The notes under the pieces: generated by a model
The model's database searches: none
Told to the model about the DNA's origin: nothing
Seen by the model: only the letters and a program-made list of their open reading frames with translations
Made by a program: the position numbers and the translations under genes
Origin: Palauibacter sp022826685
Lineage (GTDB): Bacteria > Gemmatimonadota > Gemmatimonadetes > Palauibacterales > Palauibacteraceae
DNA: 64,000 nt
NCBI RefSeq assembly: GCF_965221685.1
Contig: NZ_OZ244907.1
Direction: 5' to 3' (one strand)
In this document: positions 9,269 through 17,190 of the stretch, piece by piece
Numbering within the stretch: position 1 is the first letter of the stretch
How the letters are laid out: each line of letters begins with the position of its first letter

Positions 9269-10854
9269 AGGATCTGAAAGAGACCCCGCTATTCGAGGAA
9301 CACGTCCGGCTGGGCGGGAAGATCGTCCCCTTCGCCGGATACGCGATGCCCGTTCAGTATCCGACCGGCATCAGGGCCGAACACCGGGCCGTACGCGAGA
9401 AGGCGGGCCTGTTCGACGTCTCCCACATGGGAGAGTTCCGCGTGCGCGGCGAAGGCGCACAGGCGTTCGTGGCCTATGCGACGACGAACGACCCTTCGCG
9501 CCTGAAGCCGGGCGACGCGCAGTACAGCGCGATGTGCCACGAGAGCGGCGGCGTCATCGACGACCTCATCGTCTACTGCATGGGCGAGGCGGATTATCGG
9601 CTCGTCGTGAACGCGGCGAACATGGCCAAGGACTGGGCGCACCTCAGCGGGCTTGCGCAGGACTTCGACATGGAGATGACGGACGAGAGCGACGAGATCG
9701 CCCTCCTCGCCCTCCAGGGGCCCCTGGCCGAGGTGATGCTGGAGCCGCTGACCGAGTACCCGCTGGCGGACATCGAGTACTACCGCTTCGCGCACGGCGA
9801 GGTGGCCGGCGCGCCGTGCGTCATCAGCCGGACCGGGTACACGGGCGAGATCGGGTTCGAACTCTACCTGCCCAACGAGTACGCGGTGCCGACGTGGCGG
9901 GCGCTCGTCGCGGCCGGCGCCGTCCCCACCGGCCTTGGAGCCCGCGACTCGCTCCGGCTCGAGATGGGCTACGCACTCTACGGCAACGACGTGGACGACG
10001 AGACGACCGCGCTCGAGGCCGGACTCGGATGGCTCGTGAAGCACGCCAAGGGCGACTTCGTGGGCGGGGAAGCGCTTGCGGCGCAGCGTGCCGAGGGTCT
10101 CACCCGCAAGCTCCGTTTCCTGCGACTGCTCGAGCGGGGCTTCCCGCGGCCGGGCTACGACGTCCGGTTCGAGGGAGAGCCTGTCGGCGTAGTCCGCAGC
10201 GGCACCGTGAGCCCTTCCATGGGGCACGGGATCGCGACGGTCTATCTTCCGGTGGCCGCCGGGTTCGGCGACGCGGTCGAAATCATGATCCGGGGGAAGG
10301 CGATCGCGGCCGAGGTCGTGCGTCCGCCCTTCTACCCGCGCGGCTCGCTGCACCGCATCGCGCCGCGGATCGCGGTCGTGACGGTGTCCGACGCCGTGTT
10401 CGCCGGAGAGCGGGAAGATGGTCCCGGGGACCTCATCAAGACGTGGATCAAAGGGCGCGCGTACTCGCTCGCCGGCGCGGACGCCGTGCCCCACGAGGGC
10501 GAGGCCATTGCCTCGCGGCTCCTGCACTGGTGCGATGTGCAGGGGGTCGACGTCGTGCTCACGACCGGCGGTGCCGGGCTCGCCCCGCGCGACGTGACCC
10601 CGGAGGCGACGCGCACCGTCCTGGAGCGCGAGGCACCGGGGATCTCCGAAATGCTGCGTCGCATCGGCGCCGAGGCGACGCCGTATGCCGCGCTTGGCCG
10701 CGGGCTGGCCGGCATTCGCGGCGAGACGCTCATCGTCAATCTGCCGGGGAGCCCGCAGGGCGTCTCCGAAGGCCTCGCCGCACTCGAGCCGGTGGTCGAC
10801 CACGCCGTCGACCTGTTGCGCGGCGATACCGTGCACGCGTCTCCCGGCGGCTGA
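9265..10854 (+). CDS. Fusion protein: aminomethyltransferase (GcvT) + MogA/MoaB-type molybdopterin adenylyltransferase
   Basis: 529 residues in one unbroken frame. Residues 1-~362 are a complete GcvT: LFDVSHMGEFRVRG, the catalytic aspartate in GVIDDLIVY (about residue 100), RTGYTGEIGFELY and the C-terminal VVRPPFYPRGS. GcvT takes the aminomethyl group from lipoyl-GcvH to tetrahydrofolate. Residues ~367-529 are a MogA/MoaB domain with VTVSDAVFAGEREDGPG, TTGGAGLAPRDVTPEAT and NLPGSPQGVSE, the family that adenylylates molybdopterin before molybdenum insertion. There is no stop or ribosome-binding site between the domains. The GTG start overlaps the argF stop. No other gcv or moa gene is in the window. 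Domain calls are firm; why they are joined is unknown. Confidence 0.9.
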   Translation: MKDLKETPLFEEHVRLGGKIVPFAGYAMPVQYPTGIRAEHRAVREKAGLFDVSHMGEFRVRGEGAQAFVAYATTNDPSRLKPGDAQYSAMCHESGGVIDDLIVYCMGEADYRLVVNAANMAKDWAHLSGLAQDFDMEMTDESDEIALLALQGPLAEVMLEPLTEYPLADIEYYRFAHGEVAGAPCVISRTGYTGEIGFELYLPNEYAVPTWRALVAAGAVPTGLGARDSLRLEMGYALYGNDVDDETTALEAGLGWLVKHAKGDFVGGEALAAQRAEGLTRKLRFLRLLERGFPRPGYDVRFEGEPVGVVRSGTVSPSMGHGIATVYLPVAAGFGDAVEIMIRGKAIAAEVVRPPFYPRGSLHRIAPRIAVVTVSDAVFAGEREDGPGDLIKTWIKGRAYSLAGADAVPHEGEAIASRLLHWCDVQGVDVVLTTGGAGLAPRDVTPEATRTVLEREAPGISEMLRRIGAEATPYAALGRGLAGIRGETLIVNLPGSPQGVSEGLAALEPVVDHAVDLLRGDTVHASPGG

Positions 10855-12491
10855 TGGCGCGCGTCTTCGTCGACGGGCGCGCGGTCGAGGCCGCCATCGC
10901 CGTCCGCCAGGCGGCGCAGGCCGATGGGCACGAGGTCGAGTTCGTGGAATCCGTGCGCGAACTCGAGGGACGACTGGGCGGGGCGGCCGAGGTCGCGCTC
11001 GTCCTCACGGGCCCTCCCGACGAATCGCGCGCCGCCGCGATGCGCGGCCTGTTCGAGGCGGAGATCCCGCGCCCCCCCGTGCTCGGACTCACGGAGGAGA
11101 CCCACCCCGACGCGCGCCGACAACTCGCACGGTCGTGCGATCTCGACGAGGCGCTCTCGCTTCCCGTCGATCCCGACGAGATGCGGGTCGTCCTGCAGAC
11201 GCACCTCGACCGCTACGACCTCCAGCGAAAGACGGGGATCATCGGGCGCACCGAGGCCGTGCGCGAGATCCTCGATCGGGTGCACATGATCGCCCCCGTG
11301 ATGAGCACGGTCCTTCTCACCGGCGAGAGCGGAACCGGAAAGGAACTCGTGGCGCGCGCCTTCCACCGGCTCTCCCCGAGGCGCGCCAGGGCCTTCATCG
11401 CCGTGAACTGCGCCGCCCTCCCCGAGTCGCTGCTCGAGTCCGAACTGTTCGGGCATGAGAAGGGCGCCTTCACCGGAGCGACCTCGCTGCGGCGGGGGAT
11501 GTTCGAACTCGCCGATGGCGGCACCCTTCTCCTCGACGAGATCGCCGAGATGCCGCTCCCCACCCAGACGCGGCTGCTGAGGGTTCTCGAGAGCCGCCGC
11601 TTCATGAGGGTGGGCGGGGACCACGAGATCCAGGTCAGCGTGCGCGTCGTCGCCGCCACGAACCGCGACCTCAGGCAGGCCGTCGAGACGGGGGAGTTCC
11701 GCCGCGACCTGTACTACCGTCTGAACGTCCTCAACGTCCACGTCCCCCCGCTCCGGGAACGGCGCCGCGATATCCCCGTCCTCATCCGCCGCTTCATCTC
11801 GGAGTTCAGCCGCCAGCACGACCGGGAGTTCCGCGGACTCGCTCCGGAAGCGCTCCAGATCCTCCTCGACTACGACTGGCCGGGGAACGTCCGTGAACTC
11901 CGCAACCTGATCGAGTCCATGGTCGTGCTCGCCCCCGGCTCGGTCATCCGCCCGGAGGACATCCCGCCGGAGATCCGGTCCGGCGGCGTGAGCCTCGTGC
12001 CGTCCACCGCGCACATCCCGCCTCCGGTCGACGCGGGCGCCGGGTCCATCCCGAGTTCACCGCAACTCGCGTTCGTCTTCCGCACGCTCGTCGACCTCAA
12101 GGTGGACATCGATGACCTCAAGCGGGAGTTCGAAGCCTACAGGCTCGGCGCCCGCCAACTCCCCCCGGCCTCCTCCAGGGGTGGGGCGGTGGACGACATC
12201 GAGGACGCGATCGAGATCGACATCACCGACGCGGTCGATGCGATCGGTGCCGTCGACGCGCTCGATGCGACTGGGGCCGAGGCCGTCTCACCGGTGGAGG
12301 AAGGCCGCGAGCCGGAGGACGCGGACATGATCGCGATCCGGCCCGGGATGACGATGGAGGAGATCGAGCGCGAGGCGATCATCGCCGTGCTCCGCCAGTC
12401 CGGCGGCAACCGGCGCAGGGCCGCGGAGGCTCTGGGCATCGGCGAGCGCACGATCTACCGCAAGATCCGGAAGTACGGCATCGAACACTAG
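10854..12491 (+). CDS. Sigma-54-dependent transcriptional regulator (NtrC-like, receiver domain degenerate)
   Basis: 545 residues. Residues 1-120 have the length and position of a receiver domain, but the expected phospho-acceptor strand reads VALVLTGPPDES with no clear aspartate. The AAA+ domain (about 125-370) carries Walker A GESGTGKE (157-164), the sigma-54 contact loop GAFTGA (204-209), Walker B GGTLLLDEIAEMP and the arginine-finger region. A Fis-type helix-turn-helix ends the protein (RRRAAEALGIGERTIYRKIRKYG). Between them is an unusual linker with a coiled-coil stretch and an Asp/Ala-rich run near residues 443-475. The start overlaps the previous stop (TGATG). It probably activates RpoN promoters by a signal other than phosphorylation. 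Confidence 0.88.
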   Translation: MARVFVDGRAVEAAIAVRQAAQADGHEVEFVESVRELEGRLGGAAEVALVLTGPPDESRAAAMRGLFEAEIPRPPVLGLTEETHPDARRQLARSCDLDEALSLPVDPDEMRVVLQTHLDRYDLQRKTGIIGRTEAVREILDRVHMIAPVMSTVLLTGESGTGKELVARAFHRLSPRRARAFIAVNCAALPESLLESELFGHEKGAFTGATSLRRGMFELADGGTLLLDEIAEMPLPTQTRLLRVLESRRFMRVGGDHEIQVSVRVVAATNRDLRQAVETGEFRRDLYYRLNVLNVHVPPLRERRRDIPVLIRRFISEFSRQHDREFRGLAPEALQILLDYDWPGNVRELRNLIESMVVLAPGSVIRPEDIPPEIRSGGVSLVPSTAHIPPPVDAGAGSIPSSPQLAFVFRTLVDLKVDIDDLKREFEAYRLGARQLPPASSRGGAVDDIEDAIEIDITDAVDAIGAVDALDATGAEAVSPVEEGREPEDADMIAIRPGMTMEEIEREAIIAVLRQSGGNRRRAAEALGIGERTIYRKIRKYGIEH

Positions 12492-12576
12492 CGTTCCGGT
12501 GTGCTAGCCGGTACTGACCCGCGTCTTCGACCTAGTGGTGGGGGCCTTCCTCGCCTCAGCTTTGTCCGACCGCCGC

Positions 12577-12683
12577 TGACCTGCCCCGGCATCAGCTAGA
12601 CTTACGCCCCAGCCGGCAGCGGCGGGCCCCCTTCCCGCCTCTCGATTACAAGTGGCCCGGTCCCAAGCTCCCGGGGCAGGTCA
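12577..12683. mobile_element. Possible MITE-like remnant with 13-bp terminal inverted repeats
   Basis: TGACCTGCCCCGG at 12577-12589 is the exact reverse complement of CCGGGGCAGGTCA at 12671-12683, enclosing 81 bases with no coding capacity. The ends have TG at the 5' side and CA at the 3' side, like IS3-family insertion sequences. No target-site duplication is visible. It lies at the left edge of the restriction island, where such remnants are common. It could also be a chance stem in GC-rich DNA. Confidence 0.4.
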
Positions 12684-12806
12684 CTCATCGCCCTCGAATC
12701 GACTCAATCCAGCCGACGCACGCCTCGCGGTCCCCTCGCAAACCCACTCGCTGAACGGAAACGGCCGTTTGCGGCCCCCACCACGAGTACCTGTCGCCCC
12801 TGGGGG

Positions 12807-12835
12807 TTGACTTCTCGCTGGCAGGCTGATAAGTT
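12807..12835 (+). promoter_or_regulatory. Putative sigma-70 type promoter of the island operon
   Basis: TTGACT (12807-12812) is followed after 17 bases by TAAGTT (12830-12835), a moderate -10. The DNA downstream is strikingly AT-rich for this genome, and the first island gene starts about 58 bases later at GTG 12893 with AAAGGA 10 bases upstream. All genes to 22,847 overlap, so this promoter could drive the whole chain. Confidence 0.45.
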
Positions 12836-12892
12836 GGCTTCACAGCATCACAAAAAATAATTGCCACAATTACACAAAAAGGATCTTTTATC

Positions 12893-13468
12893 GTGAATCA
12901 GAACAAGCTCCAATTCTCGAAACCCGATCTTCTGGTAAGGAGAACAATTTTGAGGACAAATCGATACCTGTCGGTAACGCCAAATCGCGTGATCGAACGT
13001 CTCGATTACGTGCCGCCCGGGCGATCTCTACATCTTCTTGACGTGGAAAACCTCATGGGTGGACCGAAGCGAGGTGTGCACGCTTTGGAGTTCGCGTGCA
13101 ACGCATACCGAGAGACTGGGCTCGTAGCGTGTGGCGACCACATCACCATGGCGGCGAACCCGCACCTGATCCATGACGCCGTGCACTGCTGGCCTGGTGC
13201 GAAGTCGATGATCGGAAAGGGCCCAGACGGCGCTGACCGCGCCCTAATCAATGCGGCGAGCAACGTTGAGTGGGTGGCTCGTCGGTTCGACCGAATCGTC
13301 ATCGGTTCCGGTGATGGGATCTTCCACCGCCTAGCGAGGAGATTCCGGGCTCTCGGGATCGAAGTGGGTGTTGTTGCCAGGGTCGGTAGCCTCGCCTACA
13401 TACTGCGACGGCAAGCATCATTCGTGCGGCAGATCCCCGACGGCCCGGACCTGAGGAGCGCAGCATGA
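12893..13468 (+). CDS. NYN/PIN-like domain protein at the head of the restriction island
   Basis: 191 residues, no close family recognised by name. The middle resembles a NYN (PIN-fold) ribonuclease domain: LHLLDVENLMG (Asp50, Asn53), GPDGADRALI (Asp112, Asp115) and RIVIGSGDGIF (Asp141), the spaced acidic residues that would bind metal. The last motif has Gly-Ile-Phe where many NYN proteins have a further Asp, so activity is uncertain. The N-terminal 40 residues are basic and unrelated to NYN. It starts with GTG after AAAGGA and ends in an ATGA overlap with the methylase-like gene, so it is translated with the restriction genes. A role in RNA or tRNA cleavage as a back-up defence is an inference. 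Confidence 0.6.
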   Translation: MNQNKLQFSKPDLLVRRTILRTNRYLSVTPNRVIERLDYVPPGRSLHLLDVENLMGGPKRGVHALEFACNAYRETGLVACGDHITMAANPHLIHDAVHCWPGAKSMIGKGPDGADRALINAASNVEWVARRFDRIVIGSGDGIFHRLARRFRALGIEVGVVARVGSLAYILRRQASFVRQIPDGPDLRSAA

Positions 13469-15066
13469 ACGGCACACCAAGTTATTGGCGGGAAACCGAC
13501 CGGGTCAGCGTCAGCGAGGTGGCCGCGATGGCAGGTGTCGGGCCATCGGCCGTGTCCAACTGGCGGAAGCGACACCCCGATTTTCCGCGTCCGCGGGGGG
13601 ACAGCTCGGCCGGTTCCGTGACGTTTCAGTACGGGGAGATCCTCGCGTGGCTGCGGCAACACGGTAAGAGACACTCCGTGCCGAGCTCAAAGCAGGCCAT
13701 CAGCTTCTGGAAGCTGGCGAGCACCGTTCGCGGGGAGCTGCGAAAGGACCGACTACTTGAAGTTCTGCTGCAGCTCCTCGTGCTGAAGCGTGCCGACAGC
13801 CTTGGAGATGATCGAGAACCAGGATCTCCCCTCGCTGCGGCTTGGCGCGACGCGGTAAACGGAGAGATTCGGCCCGAAGAGATCCTCTCATCAGTGTCGG
13901 CGAAAGTTGCCGACCGCGACCCGGATCTCGGTCGAGCACTAAGGCCGCAGCATGGGTTGCAGCAGCTAAGCGAAGGTCAGTTCGGAAACCTCGTCCGACA
14001 CATTGATCAGGCCCTCGGCGACAAGACGGACTGCGGTCAGGTCGCGACCAGCATCTTGCGGGAATTCAACAGGAAGCTCGGGACTCGAGCGGAATTCTCG
14101 ACGCACGTCGCGCTTGAGGACCTGATGACCGGACTTCTGCTTCCGATCGAAGGTTCTGTGCTCGATCCTGCGTGCGGTGCTGCCATGCTTCTCGCCCGGG
14201 CTTGGGCCGAGCGCGAGTCTGACGACATCCGCTTGTACGGTCAGGAAGTGGCCGAGGGTTCGTGGCGCTTGGGCTACCTCCATCTGCACCTTCAAGAGGC
14301 CGATTTCGAATTGGCCTCGGGCGACACACTCCGGGACGATCGGTTCTGGTCGCTGAAGGCCAATCGTATCGCAGCACATCCGCCGTTTGGGCAACGACCC
14401 CCGAGCGACGCCTTTTCCGGCGATGATCCGCGTTGGGTACTCGGCGTGCCCGGCCGCTCGACCAGCGACTTCGCGTGGACCCAACATGTGCTTTACCACC
14501 TCGCCGACGGTGGGGTCGGAGTGACGACGACTCCTGGCGGCAATCTGGAGAAGGAGTCGACAAAGGACTTGAGGGCTGCCTTGGTCGGTACCAACGTGCT
14601 CGATGTCGTGATACAGCTACCGCAGGGCCTGTCTCATCTCAGCTCCGTCGCAATCGCCTTGTTGCTGTTCCAGCGTGGGCGGTCGGGGCGAGACGATAGC
14701 GTCTTGTTCATCGATGGAAGGCAGCTTGGTACTCCCCGGAAGCGCGGAATGCACCATCTTCCCGAGCCAGCAGCTGCGAAGGTTCTGGATGCCGTACGTT
14801 CTTGGCGAAGAGGGAATTTTGTCCCGGAGCCTCGATTCTCGGCTTCCGCGACGCACGACGAAATCAAGAGGCAGGACTGGCACTTGGGACCCGGTCGGTA
14901 CATCCGCTACACGGTGACCAGCACAGACGTCGAGAAAGAAGAAATGATCGAGCGTTGGGGGTCTCTGTCTCAGGAACTAGGTCGGGGTTTCGAAGACCTG
15001 CAGCGTGCCTCGCGGGAGTTCCAAGCTTTGGTGCAGAGGGTTCGGAAGGCTGACGGCCATGATTGA
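13465..15066 (+). CDS. HTH-containing N6-adenine methylase-like protein with altered catalytic motifs
   Basis: 533 residues. Residues ~12-68 form a MerR/Xre-like winged helix (VSVSEVAAMAGVGPSAVSNW), then a helical HsdM-type N-domain and a Rossmann methylase domain. The SAM motif reads LDPACGAAMLL (234-244) in place of the usual DPACGTGG, and the catalytic (N/D)PP(F/Y) motif reads AHPPFGQ (HPPF at 305-308), so the Asn is replaced by His. Both changes argue against normal methyl transfer. The family of HTH plus N6-methylase proteins paired with a small S protein is known in actinobacteria. It overlaps the NYN gene by 4 bases and the small S gene by 8. It may act as a DNA-binding regulator or structural subunit. 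Confidence 0.75.
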   Translation: MNGTPSYWRETDRVSVSEVAAMAGVGPSAVSNWRKRHPDFPRPRGDSSAGSVTFQYGEILAWLRQHGKRHSVPSSKQAISFWKLASTVRGELRKDRLLEVLLQLLVLKRADSLGDDREPGSPLAAAWRDAVNGEIRPEEILSSVSAKVADRDPDLGRALRPQHGLQQLSEGQFGNLVRHIDQALGDKTDCGQVATSILREFNRKLGTRAEFSTHVALEDLMTGLLLPIEGSVLDPACGAAMLLARAWAERESDDIRLYGQEVAEGSWRLGYLHLHLQEADFELASGDTLRDDRFWSLKANRIAAHPPFGQRPPSDAFSGDDPRWVLGVPGRSTSDFAWTQHVLYHLADGGVGVTTTPGGNLEKESTKDLRAALVGTNVLDVVIQLPQGLSHLSSVAIALLLFQRGRSGRDDSVLFIDGRQLGTPRKRGMHHLPEPAAAKVLDAVRSWRRGNFVPEPRFSASATHDEIKRQDWHLGPGRYIRYTVTSTDVEKEEMIERWGSLSQELGRGFEDLQRASREFQALVQRVRKADGHD

Positions 15067-15685
15067 TCCAGGGTTCGTACGACTTGGCGAGATCGTCGAA
15101 GAACCGCCTCGGCGCGGGATCCAAGGGAAGGAGGACGGGATCGGATCTTCCGTCCCGTTCGTCGAGGCGCGGATGGTGAGTGATGGTCCGGGGAGACTTG
15201 AGCACGCACCCGGTGAGCGGAGTCAAGGTTCGGGGGCAACTCGCCAAACGCGGAGGGGGGACCTCCTGCTAGTGAATCGCGGCCTAACCGCCGATCGGCC
15301 GCCAGCGTGCGCCGTTGTCGAGTTCGCCCAGCCAGCCGCGTTCTCGCCTTCCTTGACACAGGTGCGTCTCGACCCCTCGCGAGCGGTTCCGCACTACGTC
15401 CGCCTGTATCTCACCTCTGAACAGGGTAGCGCGGCGCTCGTGGCGGCGTCCTCTGGCACCGTCGTGAGCACCCTCAAGCCATCGAGTCTCGCGGAGATCG
15501 AAATCAGACTGCCAAGCTTGTCTGACCAGAAGGCGATCGTCGAGGTCACGGCTGGGTTGGAGGAGCAGATGGCCAAGGTCAAGGCCCTCCACGAGACCCT
15601 GCGCGCCTCGCATGAGATTCTGAGGGAAGCCCTCATTAACGGTGTCCTGGAGGTCTCCTCACACCCGAAGGCGGCGTCGGGATGA
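15059..15685 (+). CDS. Half-size type I specificity (HsdS-like) protein with a single recognition domain
   Basis: 208 residues, about half a normal HsdS. It contains one target-recognition domain (roughly residues 5-160, ending with SSGTVVSTLKPSSLAEIEIRL trimmed to its typical hydrophobic strand) followed by one coiled-coil (about 165-195, EEQMAKVKALHETLRASHEI). The ATG 15059 start gives an 8-base overlap with the methylase-like gene; the stop overlaps hsdM1 by four bases. A single-TRD protein could dimerise to recognise a symmetrical site, or serve the HTH-methylase next to it. It carries no frameshift scar, so it looks like a designed short protein. Confidence 0.75.
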   Translation: MIDPGFVRLGEIVEEPPRRGIQGKEDGIGSSVPFVEARMVSDGPGRLEHAPGERSQGSGATRQTRRGDLLLVNRGLTADRPPACAVVEFAQPAAFSPSLTQVRLDPSRAVPHYVRLYLTSEQGSAALVAASSGTVVSTLKPSSLAEIEIRLPSLSDQKAIVEVTAGLEEQMAKVKALHETLRASHEILREALINGVLEVSSHPKAASG

Positions 15686-17190
15686 GTGAATCGTTGCTGG
15701 ACCTCCACGAACTGAAGTCTCACCTGTGGAAGTGTGCAGATATCCTCCGCGGGTCCGCGATTGATCGCGCCGACTGGAAAGGCTACATCCTTCCGCTCCT
15801 CTTTTTTAAGCGCATTTCTGATGTGTGGGACGAAGAGACTGCTGATGCCGCAGAAGTGTTCGGCGACGTCGACCCCGTAGCGTTTCCCGAAGTTCACCGG
15901 TTCCAGGTCCCCACGGGTTGTCATTGGCAAGATATCAGACAGATACCGGTGAACGTTGGATCTGGGCTCTCCCGCGCCATGCGAGAGATCGAGCTCGCAA
16001 ATCCGGAATCGTTGAACCGCGTGTTCGGGGCCGCCGACTGGGGCAACCGCGACATGCTCAGCGACGAGATCCTCAAGGATCTTGTGGAAGCGCTCTCGGA
16101 GGTTTCGCTTGGGAATACGGCGGTTGCATCGGATATCCTCGGCGACGCCTATGAATACCTAGTAGGCAAGTTTGCAGATGTAACGAAGCGGAAGAAGGCC
16201 GGCGAGTTCTATACGCCGCGCAGCGTCGTTCGGTTGATGGTCGACCTGTTGGATCCGCAGCCCGGCGAGTCCATCTACGATCCTGCGTGCGGAACCGGTG
16301 GTATGCTATTGGGCGCGATTGACCACGTGGAGCGAGCGGGAGGTGACCCGCGGACGTTCTACGGCAGGATCTTTGGGCAGGAAAAGAACCTCACGACGTC
16401 GTCAATAGCACGCATGAACCTCCTCCTGCACGGCGTAGAAGACTTCCGCGTCATCCGTGAGGATACACTGCGCAGTCCCGCATTCAACGATTCTTCGACC
16501 GGTGGCTTGGCCACGTTCGATTGCGTGATAGCCAATCCGCCTTTCTCGCTCAAGGAATGGGGCCGCGAAGTATGGGAATCCGATCCTTGGGGCCGCGTAT
16601 CGTTCGGCCTACCGCCGCATACGTACGGCGACTTCGCATGGGTCCAGCACATGATCGCCTCGATGGCTGAGCGAACTGGACGGATGGCTGTCGTTCTTCC
16701 TCAAGGCGCGTTGTTCCGCGAAGGGGCCGAGGGCAGGATTCGTGCAGCGCTCCTTAAGAACGACCTAGTGGAGGCCGTAATCGGACTTGCTCCCAAGATC
16801 TTCTACGGTACTGGTTTGGCGCCGGCGATTGTAACCATGAGACGGTCGAAACCACGCGATCGCCAAGCGAGAATCCTGATCGTCGATGCTAACAATCTAT
16901 TCCGGCGGGGCCGAGCGAAGAACATCCTCGACCCCGAGCATGCTGCACAGATCGTGGCTCTTGTTCGCGCCTTCGAGGATGTTGAAGACCGGGCCAAGGT
17001 CGTGACCCTTGAAGAGGTCGAGGATAAGAGCTACACCCTCAACATTTCCCGGTATGTCTTTCCGCCAGTCGGTGAAGAAATTCCGCCCATGCCCGAGGCC
17101 GTAGCGGCCTTCAAGGAGGCGCTGGGCCGAGCTCGGACATCAGAGGACAACCTCCGCGAAGTAATGACCAGGGGAGGGTGGCTGGTATGA
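15682..17190 (+). CDS. hsdM: Type I restriction-modification methyltransferase subunit (first HsdM)
   Basis: 502 residues, normal for HsdM. The helical N-domain (LPLLFFKRISDVWDEE) precedes the N6-adenine methylase domain with an intact SAM motif DPACGTGGML (200-209) and catalytic NPPF (285-288). GEFYTPRSVVRLMVDLL and RIFGQEKNLTTSSIARMN are standard HsdM segments. It methylates adenine in the sequence chosen by the S subunit and is needed for cleavage by HsdR. It is coupled to the half-size S gene upstream (ATGA) and to the second hsdM downstream (ATGA). Confidence 0.92.
   Translation: MSESLLDLHELKSHLWKCADILRGSAIDRADWKGYILPLLFFKRISDVWDEETADAAEVFGDVDPVAFPEVHRFQVPTGCHWQDIRQIPVNVGSGLSRAMREIELANPESLNRVFGAADWGNRDMLSDEILKDLVEALSEVSLGNTAVASDILGDAYEYLVGKFADVTKRKKAGEFYTPRSVVRLMVDLLDPQPGESIYDPACGTGGMLLGAIDHVERAGGDPRTFYGRIFGQEKNLTTSSIARMNLLLHGVEDFRVIREDTLRSPAFNDSSTGGLATFDCVIANPPFSLKEWGREVWESDPWGRVSFGLPPHTYGDFAWVQHMIASMAERTGRMAVVLPQGALFREGAEGRIRAALLKNDLVEAVIGLAPKIFYGTGLAPAIVTMRRSKPRDRQARILIVDANNLFRRGRAKNILDPEHAAQIVALVRAFEDVEDRAKVVTLEEVEDKSYTLNISRYVFPPVGEEIPPMPEAVAAFKEALGRARTSEDNLREVMTRGGWLV

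Larger units (their letters stand above)
12492..12892. other. Intergenic boundary between core genome and accessory island
   Basis: About 400 bases without a supported gene. The left part is GC-rich like the core genome and includes a 107-base segment with 13-base inverted ends (12577-12683). A 12-base palindrome AAACGGCCGTTT lies at 12759-12770. The last 60 bases turn AT-rich and form the promoter and leader of the first island gene. No tRNA, integrase or repeated attachment site was recognised here. Confidence 0.6.

Noticed and set aside
10321..10400. Separate mogA gene starting at an internal GTG near 10378
   Set aside because: That start would cut the first beta strand of the MogA domain, no ribosome-binding site precedes it, and the frame with gcvT is unbroken.
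12759..12770. Palindrome AAACGGCCGTTT as an operator
   Set aside because: Short, single, and about 40 bases upstream of the proposed -35; noted but not enough to call a site.
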